Assembly (NCBI RefSeq): GCF_013396335.1
Contig: NZ_JABWSY010000002.1
Coordinates: 296 to 64,295, forward strand
Length of the DNA: 64,000 nt
DNA from: Bacillus sp. EB106-08-02-XG196
GTDB lineage: Bacteria; Bacillota; Bacilli; Bacillales; Cytobacillaceae
Direction: 5' to 3'
In this document: positions 16,421 to 25,580 of the stretch, one piece after another
Layout: the number at the start of each line of letters is the position of its first letter
Position numbering within the stretch: the first letter of the stretch is position 1
The notes under the pieces: model-generated
What the model was told of the DNA's origin: nothing
What the model saw: the letters and a program-made list of their open reading frames with translations, nothing else
Databases searched by the model: none
Position numbers and translations under genes: made by a program

Positions 16421-16834
16421 TTATCCAAAGAAACGTCGCGGACGTGGGAATTGACCTGGTGCCATCCCTGGAGCCATGCCCGGTCCCATCATGCCTGGTC
16501 CCATTCCTGGTGCCATACCCGGTCCCATCATGCCTGGTCCCATGTTAGGCGGCATGTTGTTCCCTGGAGGTAATGCATTGCTCTGAGCTCCAGCAACAGC
16601 CGTTGGCGCAGGTGCCGGCATACCACCTTTACAGCAGTTAATGTGTTGATGACAACAATCCTGTGCACAAGAAGCTGTTTGAGGACAATAGTGTTTATGC
16701 TGGTACATATGATGATTAACAGTTGTTGTATGTGTTGGATGAATATGCGGAACCACGGTCGTTGAGAAAGTGTGGTTTACTACTTGTTTAGTCGGATGAA
16801 TGACTGGCGGCGCAAAATTAGTTCCAAGATACAA
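16421..16834 (-). CDS. cotD: CotD-family spore coat protein
   Basis: A 137-aa coat protein. The middle is rich in His and Cys (HHMYQHKHYCPQ, then CAQDCCHQHINCC), and the tail repeats GPGM/APGM blocks from about residue 100. The start is the TTG at 16834: AAGGGAG lies 7 nt upstream. A longer frame from a TTG at 16852 would put the ribosome binding site inside the gene. Expression late in the mother cell is known for CotD; I see no promoter that I can assign confidently. Confidence 0.88.
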   Translation of the reverse strand: MYLGTNFAPPVIHPTKQVVNHTFSTTVVPHIHPTHTTTVNHHMYQHKHYCPQTASCAQDCCHQHINCCKGGMPAPAPTAVAGAQSNALPPGNNMPPNMGPGMMGPGMAPGMGPGMMGPGMAPGMAPGQFPRPRRFFG

Positions 16835-17016
16835 TATAAGCTCTCCCTTCAAATATATATTCTGTTTACATTAACAGCCTATGATAGGAGAGTATTTCTT
16901 GTACTAATGAAAATACCTATTTTTCATATATCTAATAAAGATTAACTTCGCTTAGACAAATGTCTAGCTCAAAACCATAGTGATAAGCGCCTATATCTAG
17001 AAGCGCTTTTACTTTT

Positions 17017-17112
17017 TTATAGCATTGAATATAAGTTATCTTTTAAGCTTGAAAAAAGTACAGCAGTCAAACAAACGACAACAAAAAATAAATACAAGAT
17101 TGCTTTATACAT
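17017..17112 (-). CDS. Possible 31-aa hydrophobic peptide
   Basis: Thirty-one codons starting MYKAILYLFFVVVCLTAV, with one hydrophobic segment (about 5-20) and a short polar tail. The ribosome binding site is weak (GGGG about 8 nt upstream). The 430-nt gap 16835-17267 holds nothing else I can call except a hairpin AAGCGC/GCGCTT at 16984-17006, which has T-rich sequence on its plus-strand side. No family recognised; treat as tentative. Confidence 0.3.
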   Translation of the reverse strand: MYKAILYLFFVVVCLTAVLFSSLKDNLYSML

Positions 17113-17267
17113 AGTATCTACCCCATTATTGTTTTATAGTCGTTTTTTACTCACAGTTTTATATTTTACAACGTTCAACTATAAGAAACAATATGAGATT
17201 ACTATTATTTTGGTATTTAAATATGAATTTTTTGTTACAAATAATCGAGGTTTAGCGAATACTGCGC

Positions 17268-18518
17268 TTACCTGGGAAATTTAGCGAATTTCCCCTCCAA
17301 ACGTTTCCGCCTGAGATCAAGCTGTTGCTGTGTTTTTTGGATTGGAGCCTTTGTGTTTTCCATAATTTCCAATGCCTTTAGACAATAATCCAAGGCATAC
17401 TTGTAATCTTTTAATTTATGTTCATATATCTTCGAAGCTTCCACACATGCTTCAATGCTCAACTGTTGATTTTCTGCGTCAGCCACTTCTGAAAATAATG
17501 GTAAACTACTTTCCCAGTCTTGCTCTTTTTTAAACTGGTAGGCTAATGTTAGCTTTGCCTGTAAAGAAGTGAAATCAGTGCCTTCTACAAGCTTCGCCAA
17601 TACTTTTCTTGCTTCAGCCTTTTCCCCAAGTGAAGCATACCACCTGCCTACTTCAAATGATTCTTTTCGTGTTTGGCTGGTGTCCATGCCACAAAGTTGA
17701 AAGGTTAGATGGGTATATAATGTGACAAGTGACAAGATATCAATTTCATTATGTTTAATGATTCCAAGCATCCCATCCGGCTGTTTACTTTCAATGAATT
17801 CAAAATAAATCATTGGAGCCAAATAACCTGGGATATCATCCTCCCTTTCGATTCCTAATACATCCTTTTCTACCACCGCTAGCTTAAGACGGTCCAACTT
17901 ATGCTTCCAAAGTCTTCTTGCAGCATGAAATAAATCAAAATGACCAAAGGCTGGAAGCTTTGGTACATGATCCCTAACAAGTGTATGCCTGGTTTTTACT
18001 TGCGGCCAATCAAAGGATTTCCCATTATAAGTGACTAATGTTTTATAGTTTACTTTCTCCAAAAAGCTTTTGTATAAAGGGACTTCAGCACCTGGATGAG
18101 GAAGAATATGCTGCCTTAGAACAAGATTTTCACCGATTACACTTGCGTAACCAAGTAAAAAAATCGTATTCCCTACTCCACCGCCAAGGCCAGTTGTTTC
18201 CGTATCAAAAAAAAATAATTCTTCGGCACGATGCCCTTCGGCTGATAATGGATGGCTTATAGGCTGTTTATTCCAGATATCAACAGCTGTAAGAAAATCT
18301 TGAAAATGATAATGACCATGTTTTTGTGCTAATGGATATTTTACTTCACGAATCAGACAGTAATCCTGGTCCAATAAATAAGGGGTCACATTTTCACTTT
18401 CCCATTTAGGCAGGAAAGGTATCTCAATTCGTGTTGACTCTGGTGGAGGATTATTTATTGCATGTGCTCCTCCTGAAATATGTGGTTTTAAACGATTTAA
18501 TTTATTTTTCAATGACAT
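17268..18518 (-). CDS. mrfB: DEDD-family DNA exonuclease MrfB (YprB)
   Basis: A 416-aa protein with an RNase-H-like 3'-5' exonuclease domain (about 95-265) and a C-terminal TPR-like helical region (about 290-400). Acidic catalytic residues are visible: Asp105 and Glu107 in FFDTETTG, Asp170 in NGKSFDW and Asp260 in HNEIDIL. In B. subtilis MrfB works with helicase MrfA in excision of mitomycin C adducts without UvrABC. It lies 68 nt downstream of mrfA on the same strand. Confidence 0.93.
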   Translation of the reverse strand: MSLKNKLNRLKPHISGGAHAINNPPPESTRIEIPFLPKWESENVTPYLLDQDYCLIREVKYPLAQKHGHYHFQDFLTAVDIWNKQPISHPLSAEGHRAEELFFFDTETTGLGGGVGNTIFLLGYASVIGENLVLRQHILPHPGAEVPLYKSFLEKVNYKTLVTYNGKSFDWPQVKTRHTLVRDHVPKLPAFGHFDLFHAARRLWKHKLDRLKLAVVEKDVLGIEREDDIPGYLAPMIYFEFIESKQPDGMLGIIKHNEIDILSLVTLYTHLTFQLCGMDTSQTRKESFEVGRWYASLGEKAEARKVLAKLVEGTDFTSLQAKLTLAYQFKKEQDWESSLPLFSEVADAENQQLSIEACVEASKIYEHKLKDYKYALDYCLKALEIMENTKAPIQKTQQQLDLRRKRLEGKFAKFPR

Positions 18519-18586
18519 TTCAACACTTCCTCGTTTTATATGGAGGTGGTTTTCGTAATGCTTGCAACAAATTTAAAGAAAAGAGC

Positions 18587-20863
18587 TTAATTGGAAGGAT
18601 TTTCAAAGGCTTGAATTATTTTTAATGTATCACTTTTTGCGGTCTCACCCACAGTATCGGTCCCAATACATGATGGACACCCAGTTTGACATATACAATT
18701 TTCAATCATTTTCTTCGTTTCTGCAAAGACTACTGACATTCCAGAATGAATTTTCTCGCTTAAACCGATCCCCCCGGGATATCGATCATAAAAGAAGATC
18801 GTTGGTTTTTCATTATGATCTGCTTTTACCTGTGGGATCACATGAATGTCTTGTGGATCTGCCATTACAAATAATGGTGCAATATGATTTAAAGCATGAG
18901 CAGTACCAACAAGTCCCTGCTCTAATCGCTCTTGTCCCAATTCCGCGAAAGACTTATTTAATGAAATCCATGCCGCACTCGTGTGAAGCTCTTCTTCAGG
19001 GAGATGTATTGGACCAGAACCGATGTTTTCATGGGTCTCGAATTTGATTTTCTTAAAAATGGTTGCCATTGCCCGGACGCTTACATCCCCATAGCCAATT
19101 TCTGCATACTCCAGCCTATTAAGCTTGTCCTCTTCTAAAACTTTAAGTTGTACGGCTAAATTGGCATCCGTAAAATAATCGACATCCACTTCAGTGACAA
19201 ATGCCTTTTTTTCTTCCCAATCAAGCTTCTCCACTTGAAATTGAGTTCCTTGATGAAGATATATGGCTTCATCATGGAGAAGAGTCATAGCAGAGAACCG
19301 GTCCATTTCCCCAATTACCCTCGAATTTGCGATATCTGATTGGTCAACAATGATAACATTTTCCTGTGAAGCGGAGCGCAAGCTAATATTATGAGCAGGA
19401 AACGAATCATTCATCCAATACCATTTATCACCATTCTGGTAAAGAATACGTTCCTGTGTCAGATATTCAAGCAATTCCTCTGTTCCAACTTCCCCAAACT
19501 GCTCACCCGCTTTAAAAGGAAGCTCGAAGGCCGCACACTTCATATGATCAATTAAAATAATTAAGTTATCAGGATTAATTCTTGCCGTCTCAGGGCTTTT
19601 ATTAAAAAAGTACTCAGGGTTCTGGATGATATATTGATCTAAAGGACTTGAACTCGCAACCATAATGACAAGGGCTTCCCCATGCCTTCTTCCAGCTCTC
19701 CCTGCCTGCTGCCATGCACTAGAAATGGTTCCAGGATAACCTGTCATTATACATACCTGCAGCTGACCTATGTCTACTCCAAGCTCGAGTGCATTCGTAC
19801 TGACTACTCCGTATATATCCCCAGAGCGAAGGCCCTTTTCAATTTTTCTGCGCTCGGTAGGTAAATAGCCCCCGCGATATCCCATAATAGATTTGGGGCC
19901 TAATTGATTTTTCACTAATTCCTGCAAGTAGGTTAAGATTATTTCAACCCGAACCCTGCTTCTAGCAAAGACAATCGTTTGAATTTTATTTTTTAACAAT
20001 TCTCCAGCGATTTTACGAACCTCAAGCGTTGCACTTCTTCTAATATTCAGGGGCTTATTTACAATAGGCGGATTATAAAAAAGAAAGTGTTTGGTTCCAC
20101 TTGGTGCACCATTATTATCAATTAGGACCATTTTTTCTTCTGTTAACTTTTCAGCTAGTTCAAGCGGATTGGCAATGGTGGCTGATGTGCAGATAAAAAC
20201 TGGATTACTGCCATAATAACGACAAATTCGCTTTAGCCTGCGGATCACGTTGGCAACATGACTGCCAAATACACCTCGATAGGTATGAAGCTCATCGATC
20301 ACAACAAATTTGAGATTTTCAAAGAGTGAAACCCATTTCGTATGATGTGGAAGGATGGCTGAGTGGAGCATATCAGGATTGGTGATAACAACATGTCCTG
20401 CTTTACGGACCTTTTGGCGGATATTAGCCGGTGTATCACCATCATAGGTGTAACTATTGATATCAATACCACCTGCCTGGATTAATTCATTGATTTCACT
20501 CTTTTGATCCTGAGCTAGAGCCTTGGTGGGAAACATATAAAGTGCCCTTACATTAGGGTTGGATAAAATACTTTGTAAAACCGGAAGATTATAGCATAGT
20601 GTTTTTCCCGAAGCGGTTGGTGTAACGGCTACAACACTATTTCCGGCCATGATATTCTCATAAGCAGTTCTTTGATGCGTATACAGCTTATCTATTCCCT
20701 TACTATTAAGTGAATCTCTTAATGCCGGATGAAGGTTTTCTGGAAGTGAGATAGTTTGGGCATCCTTTGATTCGAGTGTCTTCCATGTAACGATATTTTC
20801 TTTAAAACTGTCATTTATTTTTAAATCAACAAGAATTTCCTGCAAATTTTTCTTTAGTTTCAT
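18587..20863 (-). CDS. mrfA: Mitomycin-repair DNA helicase MrfA (YprA)
   Basis: A 758-aa superfamily 2 helicase of the Hrq1/YprA type. Walker A TPTASGKT is at 81-88, the DELH box at 190-193, and motif VI QQAGRAGR near 385. The C-terminal DUF1998 domain ends in a four-cysteine zinc site at Cys723, Cys725, Cys729 and Cys732. Length is close to the B. subtilis protein. GAGGTG lies 5 nt before the ATG. The promoter contains a LexA-like box. Confidence 0.94.
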   Translation of the reverse strand: MKLKKNLQEILVDLKINDSFKENIVTWKTLESKDAQTISLPENLHPALRDSLNSKGIDKLYTHQRTAYENIMAGNSVVAVTPTASGKTLCYNLPVLQSILSNPNVRALYMFPTKALAQDQKSEINELIQAGGIDINSYTYDGDTPANIRQKVRKAGHVVITNPDMLHSAILPHHTKWVSLFENLKFVVIDELHTYRGVFGSHVANVIRRLKRICRYYGSNPVFICTSATIANPLELAEKLTEEKMVLIDNNGAPSGTKHFLFYNPPIVNKPLNIRRSATLEVRKIAGELLKNKIQTIVFARSRVRVEIILTYLQELVKNQLGPKSIMGYRGGYLPTERRKIEKGLRSGDIYGVVSTNALELGVDIGQLQVCIMTGYPGTISSAWQQAGRAGRRHGEALVIMVASSSPLDQYIIQNPEYFFNKSPETARINPDNLIILIDHMKCAAFELPFKAGEQFGEVGTEELLEYLTQERILYQNGDKWYWMNDSFPAHNISLRSASQENVIIVDQSDIANSRVIGEMDRFSAMTLLHDEAIYLHQGTQFQVEKLDWEEKKAFVTEVDVDYFTDANLAVQLKVLEEDKLNRLEYAEIGYGDVSVRAMATIFKKIKFETHENIGSGPIHLPEEELHTSAAWISLNKSFAELGQERLEQGLVGTAHALNHIAPLFVMADPQDIHVIPQVKADHNEKPTIFFYDRYPGGIGLSEKIHSGMSVVFAETKKMIENCICQTGCPSCIGTDTVGETAKSDTLKIIQAFENPSN

Positions 20864-20883
20864 GGGATCACCTCATTGCTATC

Positions 20884-20889
20884 ATTATA
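20884..20889 (-). promoter_or_regulatory. -10 hexamer of mrfA
   Basis: Perfect TATAAT on the minus strand, 20 nt upstream of the mrfA start codon. The matching -35 would be a T-rich stretch near 20907-20912 and is poor. Confidence 0.65.
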
Positions 20890-20890
20890 G

Positions 20891-20904
20891 CGAATAAACG
20901 TTCG
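20891..20904 (-). promoter_or_regulatory. LexA (DinR)-like box in the mrfA promoter
   Basis: CGAATAAACGTTCG matches the symmetric Bacillus LexA core CGAAC-N4-GTTCG at 9 of 10 positions. It fills the spacer next to the -10 element of mrfA, a typical SOS operator position. The divergent Crp-like gene starts 80 nt to the right. Confidence 0.6.
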
Positions 20905-20983
20905 TAAAAAAAGTATATTAATTATTATTTGTTTGTCTGTTACAATAGTATAAGGTATTTTATTACGGCTGTGGAGGTGGAAT

Positions 20984-21682
20984 ATGAGAATTGAAGATAT
21001 TAAGAAGGTTCTTTCTGAATTCACGCTTTTTAGGGAATTAGATGACTACGAATTATCGAAGATTGCCAATATTTCCATTGCAAGAGAATGGAAAAAGCAA
21101 AGTCATGTTTTTCTTCAAGGTGATCCCTTAGAAAATGTTTATTTTATTTATGACGGAAAAATAAAGATATATAAAAGTGATATTCATGGGAAAGAACAAA
21201 TAGTTGCCATTATGAAAAAAGGGGAAATGTTTCCTCATGTAGGTTTCTTCAGAAAAGGCAGTTACCCTGCTTATGCCGAAGTTCTTGAACCGTCAACGTT
21301 AATTGCAGTGCCTATCTCAAAATTTGAAGGTGTTCTTATTGAGTACCCTGAATTAAGCATTAAAGTTTTTAAAGTACTTGGTGAAAAAATTGTTGATTTG
21401 CAGAACCGGTTAGAAGAACAAATCCTTAACAATACATATGAGCAGATAATCAAACTCCTCATTCGCCTTGGGCAAAAGCATGGAAAGGAATTAGAGGACG
21501 GGACGATCCTGCTCAAGTCTGAGTTTACTAACCGTGATTTGGCCAGTATGATTGGAACGACTCGTGAAACGATTAGTAGAACGCTGACAAAAATGAAAAA
21601 AGATGAACTAATCGAAGTCGATGATCATGGAAATATGATCCTTGATATCGATGTCCTGCTTTCAGAAATAAATTTAATATAA
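20984..21682 (+). CDS. Crp/Fnr-family transcriptional regulator, second copy
   Basis: A 232-aa regulator, paralogous to the one at 8760 (about half the residues are shared, including KIKIYK, KGEMFPH, FKVLGEKIVDLQ and the DNA-binding helix). The recognition helix reads TTRETISR, again with Arg-Glu-x-x-x-Arg for TGTGA half sites. No Fe-S cysteine cluster is present. GGAGGTGG precedes the ATG. It is monocistronic, divergent from mrfA, with a -10-like TACAAT at 20941-20946 and no TGTGA box of its own. The signal is unknown. Confidence 0.9.
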   Translation: MRIEDIKKVLSEFTLFRELDDYELSKIANISIAREWKKQSHVFLQGDPLENVYFIYDGKIKIYKSDIHGKEQIVAIMKKGEMFPHVGFFRKGSYPAYAEVLEPSTLIAVPISKFEGVLIEYPELSIKVFKVLGEKIVDLQNRLEEQILNNTYEQIIKLLIRLGQKHGKELEDGTILLKSEFTNRDLASMIGTTRETISRTLTKMKKDELIEVDDHGNMILDIDVLLSEINLI

Positions 21683-21691
21683 AGTAATAAA

Positions 21692-21722
21692 AGAACCGCA
21701 GCATTTCAATTGCTGCGGTTCT
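21692..21722 (+). terminator. Terminator of the second Crp-like gene
   Basis: Twelve-base-pair stem AGAACCGCAGCA/TGCTGCGGTTCT with a 7-nt loop, followed by TTTT. Confidence 0.9.
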
Positions 21723-21793
21723 TTTATGACAGAGCACAAACATTAGGCATAAGCATATAATATGGTGAGAAAATTTGGAAAGAGAGGGAAAGT

Positions 21794-22276
21794 ATGATGT
21801 CATCCATACCTCCAAGTGACCAAAATAATAACAAAAAATTCAAGCCTGAGCAGTTTCGAGATTTTTTTAGAAACATGAATGACTTAATTCATGAAAAACC
21901 AGTAAAGGGATTTCTACAATCCATTGATGAATTTTTTAGCAGTCCGTTTCCTGGTGGTGCTTTTCCTATTCAGGTACGGGAATCAGAGGATAAATATATG
22001 ATTACAGCCGAGCTTCCAGGGGTTAAAAAAGATCAAATAGAACTAAATATCTTACCCAATCAATTAACAATCTCCATTGTAAATAATGAAAGTGAAACAT
22101 CAGAAAATCTTAACAATCACCTTTTCCAAAAAAGGATCTCACACGAAAGGCTATCCCGAACCATTTCATTACCTGTAGTCATTAACGAAAAAATGGTTAA
22201 AGCTTCCTATCGTGATGGATTACTTACCATTACCATTCCAATTGTTAGAGGAAAAACTATAAATATTGAGGATTAA
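21794..22276 (+). CDS. Hsp20/alpha-crystallin family small heat-shock protein
   Basis: A 160-aa chaperone that holds unfolding proteins. The alpha-crystallin domain covers about 55-150, opening IQVRESEDKYMITAELPGV, with the A-x-x-x-x-GLL motif ASYRDGLLTITIP near 138-150. The N-terminal 50 residues are polar and variable. GAGGGA precedes the ATG. No HrcA operator (CIRCE) is visible upstream. Relatives in Bacillus include sporulation-associated proteins, so either heat or sporulation expression is possible. Confidence 0.9.
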   Translation: MMSSIPPSDQNNNKKFKPEQFRDFFRNMNDLIHEKPVKGFLQSIDEFFSSPFPGGAFPIQVRESEDKYMITAELPGVKKDQIELNILPNQLTISIVNNESETSENLNNHLFQKRISHERLSRTISLPVVINEKMVKASYRDGLLTITIPIVRGKTINIED

Positions 22277-22325
22277 TAACCTAAAAGCATCATCAACCCA
22301 AATATTTTTCGACAAAACCCCAATT

Positions 22326-22352
22326 AGAAAGACGGCTTTTGGCCGTCTTTCT
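22326..22352. terminator. Bidirectional terminator between hsp20 and yppG
   Basis: Eleven-base-pair stem AGAAAGACGGC/GCCGTCTTTCT with a 5-nt loop between convergent genes. Confidence 0.8.
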
Positions 22353-22359
22353 ACGTTTT

Positions 22360-22935
22360 CTATGCTTTAAATATTCCTCCAATACCCTTTACCAATGAAG
22401 AGACCTGAGTTACTGCATTTACCATTTGTCCTGCAGTATTCACCATCTTATTAACGTCCACTGTTCCATCTTGAGATTTAAAAGAATTCATAAGTGACTG
22501 AATCCCCCCTGGTTGTTTCAGCATTCCATTTGGTTTTGGATAAGGGTTCATGACTGGATAACCATTCATTTGCGGCGAATACTGATTCGGTGTCATTTCC
22601 TCTTTAGGCTGCAGCGGATTTTGAAATAAAAATTGTGCATCTTTAGGAGGATACTGTCCAGCTGGATTGTGCGTTTGCTGAGGCATTCCACCAGGTTGAA
22701 AGGTTACATCAAATGGTGGATATGGTTGTGGATAGGATTGTTGATATGGCTGTTGATAGTATGGATTTTGCTGCTGATATGGGTACCATTCCATGCTTTG
22801 TACAGGTTGGTTTTGGTATGGTTGATTACGAGGAACACCCTGAAACTGTGCTGGATAATGGATTGGTCTCCTGTAATTCATTTGCCCCGAGTATCCCAGA
22901 TTTAGATAATAATTTGATCTATTTTTACCAAACAT
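22360..22935 (-). CDS. yppG: YppG-like spore coat protein
   Basis: A 191-aa protein. Residues 10-130 are rich in Gln, Pro and Tyr (repeats of QQPYQQ and PYPP). The conserved C-terminus has SQDGTVDVNKMVNTAGQM and QVSSLVKGIGGIF, typical of YppG. YppG of B. subtilis is a spore coat component. The start MFGKNRS at 22935 follows GGAGGAG by 10 nt; an upstream in-frame start at 22962 would include that site. Confidence 0.85.
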   Translation of the reverse strand: MFGKNRSNYYLNLGYSGQMNYRRPIHYPAQFQGVPRNQPYQNQPVQSMEWYPYQQQNPYYQQPYQQSYPQPYPPFDVTFQPGGMPQQTHNPAGQYPPKDAQFLFQNPLQPKEEMTPNQYSPQMNGYPVMNPYPKPNGMLKQPGGIQSLMNSFKSQDGTVDVNKMVNTAGQMVNAVTQVSSLVKGIGGIFKA

Positions 22936-23121
22936 GGGCAAACATCTCCTCCGCGTTTTCATTACTACAAACTATGTTGGAAGGAGATGATGGGTGCATA
23001 TTTGCATATAGATTTCAATGTCAAAATGAGGGGAATTTTGTCTAAAGTTTAAATATTTTAAAAACTAGGAATCCTTTTTTTTCATGTTACTATTAAAAAA
23101 ATGATGAAGGAGGAATTACAT

Positions 23122-23331
23122 ATGGACATTCGCTCACTTAAAAGCAAATTTAATCAAAGTCGGGATTACAACACTGATGACGTAAATGCATTAATGGATT
23201 TTGCTAAGAAAGCTTATATTCACAACGAGATTAACATTAAAGAATACCGTCTTCTTGTCCGTGAGCTCGAATCACAGGGCGCAGTAATTCCAGACGACTT
23301 TAAGGAAGACTCCCTCATCGAAAATTCATAA
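23122..23331 (+). CDS. yppF: YppF family protein
   Basis: A 69-aa, mostly helical protein with no known function. The start MDIRSLKSKF follows a strong AAGGAGG site by 8 nt; an ATG 21 nt upstream precedes that site and is rejected. A hairpin terminator follows. Position between yppG and yppE matches B. subtilis. Confidence 0.85.
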   Translation: MDIRSLKSKFNQSRDYNTDDVNALMDFAKKAYIHNEINIKEYRLLVRELESQGAVIPDDFKEDSLIENS

Positions 23332-23353
23332 AAATAACAGCTAGACAAGCCTT

Positions 23354-23376
23354 AGAGATGCAAAAGTTGCATCTCT
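23354..23376. terminator. Terminator between yppF and yppE
   Basis: Ten-base-pair stem AGAGATGCAA/TTGCATCTCT with a 3-nt loop, followed by GTTTTATTTTT on the plus strand. Confidence 0.85.
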
Positions 23377-23379
23377 GTT

Positions 23380-23736
23380 TTATTTTTCTAGTTCCTTTAC
23401 TATTTCTAATAGAAAAAATTCAACCGTACGATTGGCATTTAAAAATCTTGACCGGCTTGTTTTCGGAAAAAATGCCTGAATGGATAATTGTTCCATATGT
23501 TCAAAGGTGGTATTGATTTGTTTTGGATGTATATGTTTTTGCGGGCTATTCGTTAACCAAGTCTTCATTAAAGTACTCCATTCAATTGAAGTACTTTTTA
23601 CTTCATTGGCAAACGGCTTTATTACCTCATGAAAATCATGGGAAGTCCCTTTCTCTCGAGCTTCCTCGAAATATTCAATAAATAATGTGTTATAGTGTAG
23701 CAGCTTTTTGGTTAATTGGAGAATTTCTTCAGACAT
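23380..23736 (-). CDS. yppE: YppE family protein (DUF1798)
   Basis: A 118-aa helical-bundle protein with the DUF1798 pattern LTKKLLHYNTLFIEYF near the start and EWSTLMKTWL near 58-67. Function unknown. The ATG at 23736 gives a length near the B. subtilis 123 aa; the extended in-frame TTG at 23763 lies before the AGAGG site and is rejected. Confidence 0.82.
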   Translation of the reverse strand: MSEEILQLTKKLLHYNTLFIEYFEEAREKGTSHDFHEVIKPFANEVKSTSIEWSTLMKTWLTNSPQKHIHPKQINTTFEHMEQLSIQAFFPKTSRSRFLNANRTVEFFLLEIVKELEK

Positions 23737-23822
23737 CGCCCATAATTCCTCTCTTTTTTGCAAAATAAAAAGCAGCTTTTAATAAAGCTACTCAATGGAT
23801 TCTATCTTTATTCTATAGGTAA

Positions 23823-24095
23823 TTAAAAGCCCATTTCAAGTTTTAGTGCTCTGGTTACGGAACTACTATGATCTGCTGTAGATTCGTGGGATGGTGGATT
23901 TATCTTATCTAATTGCATTTCAAGCATTGAGAGTCTATGAACCGGTTCCAATAATTTTTTTTGCTCTTCATGATTCATTTGAATGCGAAGGTCGGAGAAA
24001 GATGCTTCTAGAACAATCTCCAATTCTTCTAATTGATCATATATCTCTGTCAGCATAGAAAGCAGCTTTTCCTTTTCTGGCAATGACGAATTCAT
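23823..24095 (-). CDS. yppD: YppD-like small protein
   Basis: A 90-aa acidic helical protein. The ATG at 24095, or the TTG one codon upstream, follows a strong GAGGAGG site by 7 to 10 nt, which excludes the longer frame starting at 24209. No motif is recognised. I assign it to yppD by position between yppE and sspM, so the name is tentative. Confidence 0.65.
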   Translation of the reverse strand: MNSSLPEKEKLLSMLTEIYDQLEELEIVLEASFSDLRIQMNHEEQKKLLEPVHRLSMLEMQLDKINPPSHESTADHSSSVTRALKLEMGF

Positions 24096-24290
24096 CAAAT
24101 TTAGAACCTCCTCGCGTTTATATACTGTACTATTCTCTTTCTTTTTACCGCTTCCTTCCCCACTGACAAAACTAGAAGCGTTTCGCCAAAGAAAGTGCCG
24201 ATTTGGCATTTATTACCTTCCCATTCGACACTGTCTCATTTTCGCATGAAAAATGGAAAATCGAACAAGCTAAAATTGGAGGTGTTGATA

Positions 24291-24395
24291 ATGTCAAAAA
24301 AGAAACAAAACAAAAAATCTGGCGCAGCACAAGTGGATAATAAAGTTGGCTATGGTGATAAAAAACTCGAAGGACCAAATCGTCCAGCGGAGTAA
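24291..24395 (+). CDS. sspM: Small acid-soluble spore protein SspM
   Basis: A 34-aa basic protein beginning MSKKKQNKKSG and ending DKKLEGPNRPAE, which matches the C-terminal signature DKKLGGPNRP of B. subtilis SspM. GGAGGTG lies 7 nt before the ATG. A longer in-frame start at 24195 lies before that site. Expected in the forespore core; it is a minor spore protein without a known enzymatic role. Confidence 0.85.
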   Translation: MSKKKQNKKSGAAQVDNKVGYGDKKLEGPNRPAE

Positions 24396-24400
24396 TAACA

Positions 24401-24423
24401 AAGCAAGGCATAGCGCCTTGCTT
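24401..24423. terminator. Terminator between sspM and yppC
   Basis: Nine-base-pair stem AAGCAAGGC/GCCTTGCTT with a 5-nt loop, followed by TTTAT on the plus strand. Confidence 0.8.
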
Positions 24424-25398
24424 TTATATTTTCTTTATATGTGATGTTTTGTGTAGGGCAAGCATTAAGTCAAGCTGGTTTGATTTTTCATAATACCAAT
24501 CTGTTAGGTGAATAGGGTTGCGGTGTCTTGATTGAAAATATAGCCAAGCTGGGGATATCACTCGATTCTTGCTCCAATCCTCGTATTCATAATGATTATG
24601 TTCAATAATGGGAAAGGTTGCTCTTAATATCGGTGTATTACGGTTCGTCTTTGTTTTAAAATATTGTTCATAATCATTTCGGGACCCAGTATGCGGTGTT
24701 TTATCAGCAAATTCGAAAAAAAAGGGGAAAAGCCGAGGATGGGTCAAGATTCTTGCTAATCTTTTTCCAAGATTAATTCGTTTTGATAGTGACTTAAAGC
24801 CATTTACACTTGCACCATATAATTCTCCCCCGCACGTAGGAAATAGGACACAGCTGAAATGTAGCCAATCCTGTACATTAAAAATCCACGATTGAAAAAC
24901 ACGCTTTTTATAAATTGGATGGCCAATAACAGGTGTATGAATAACATTTTGTTCATTTATTATTAACGAAGTGGTAAGGCGTTCACGATTACCTTCCTTC
25001 CAGTACCTCTCCCACTCTTTTTGAATAAATTCAGAACATTTAAAGTACGGAAGAAGATGAAACATTGGCCGCTTTATTTTCGTCGAATATTGATAGACCA
25101 GTAATTGAGGGTAAACATCGTGGAAAATTAGCCAATTGGCCCGTTCAAAAGTTAGAAAAAGTTCTTTCTTTGTTTTAGGCTCTAATATTTCACGAAAAAC
25201 ATGCCCTTCCAAATCACACATATTCCACCCGCCATTCCTTGATACCATACTGGCAAGGAATGACCAAATAATATCTGGGTTCTTTTTAAAATAGGAAAAA
25301 TAAGCATCTGTCCTCGAAATATTATCTAGATTCTTTTTGGCCGTTTCAGCTTTCATTTGACTGATAGTCTCTATCTCATGTATGGTAAGATGATTCAT
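24424..25398 (-). CDS. yppC: YppC family protein (DUF2515)
   Basis: A 324-aa protein rich in Trp, Tyr and Phe, with the family segments MVSRNGGWNMCDLEG near 50-65 and LFPTCGGELYGASVNGF near 185-202. Function is unknown. The ATG at 25398 follows GAAGG by 5 nt; the GTG two codons upstream overlaps that site. It lies divergent from recU, as in B. subtilis. Confidence 0.85.
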   Translation of the reverse strand: MNHLTIHEIETISQMKAETAKKNLDNISRTDAYFSYFKKNPDIIWSFLASMVSRNGGWNMCDLEGHVFREILEPKTKKELFLTFERANWLIFHDVYPQLLVYQYSTKIKRPMFHLLPYFKCSEFIQKEWERYWKEGNRERLTTSLIINEQNVIHTPVIGHPIYKKRVFQSWIFNVQDWLHFSCVLFPTCGGELYGASVNGFKSLSKRINLGKRLARILTHPRLFPFFFEFADKTPHTGSRNDYEQYFKTKTNRNTPILRATFPIIEHNHYEYEDWSKNRVISPAWLYFQSRHRNPIHLTDWYYEKSNQLDLMLALHKTSHIKKI

Positions 25399-25580
25399 AT
25401 TCACCTTCTACTTTCATAATAGGTAGTTTTTGAGACTTGATTATTTATGAAAAAAGAATCATGCTTTTTTTATAAAGGCACGGTACATTATTTTTATTAG
25501 CGTGCGTTTACCTAATAATTTTATACACCCCTTAGCGATTAGATTTGATATGATAAGTAATAGCTTGAGAGGTGCTTATC

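Noticed and set aside
24195..24395. 66-aa version of SspM
   Set aside because: The longer start lies upstream of the GGAGGTG site that clearly serves the ATG at 24291.
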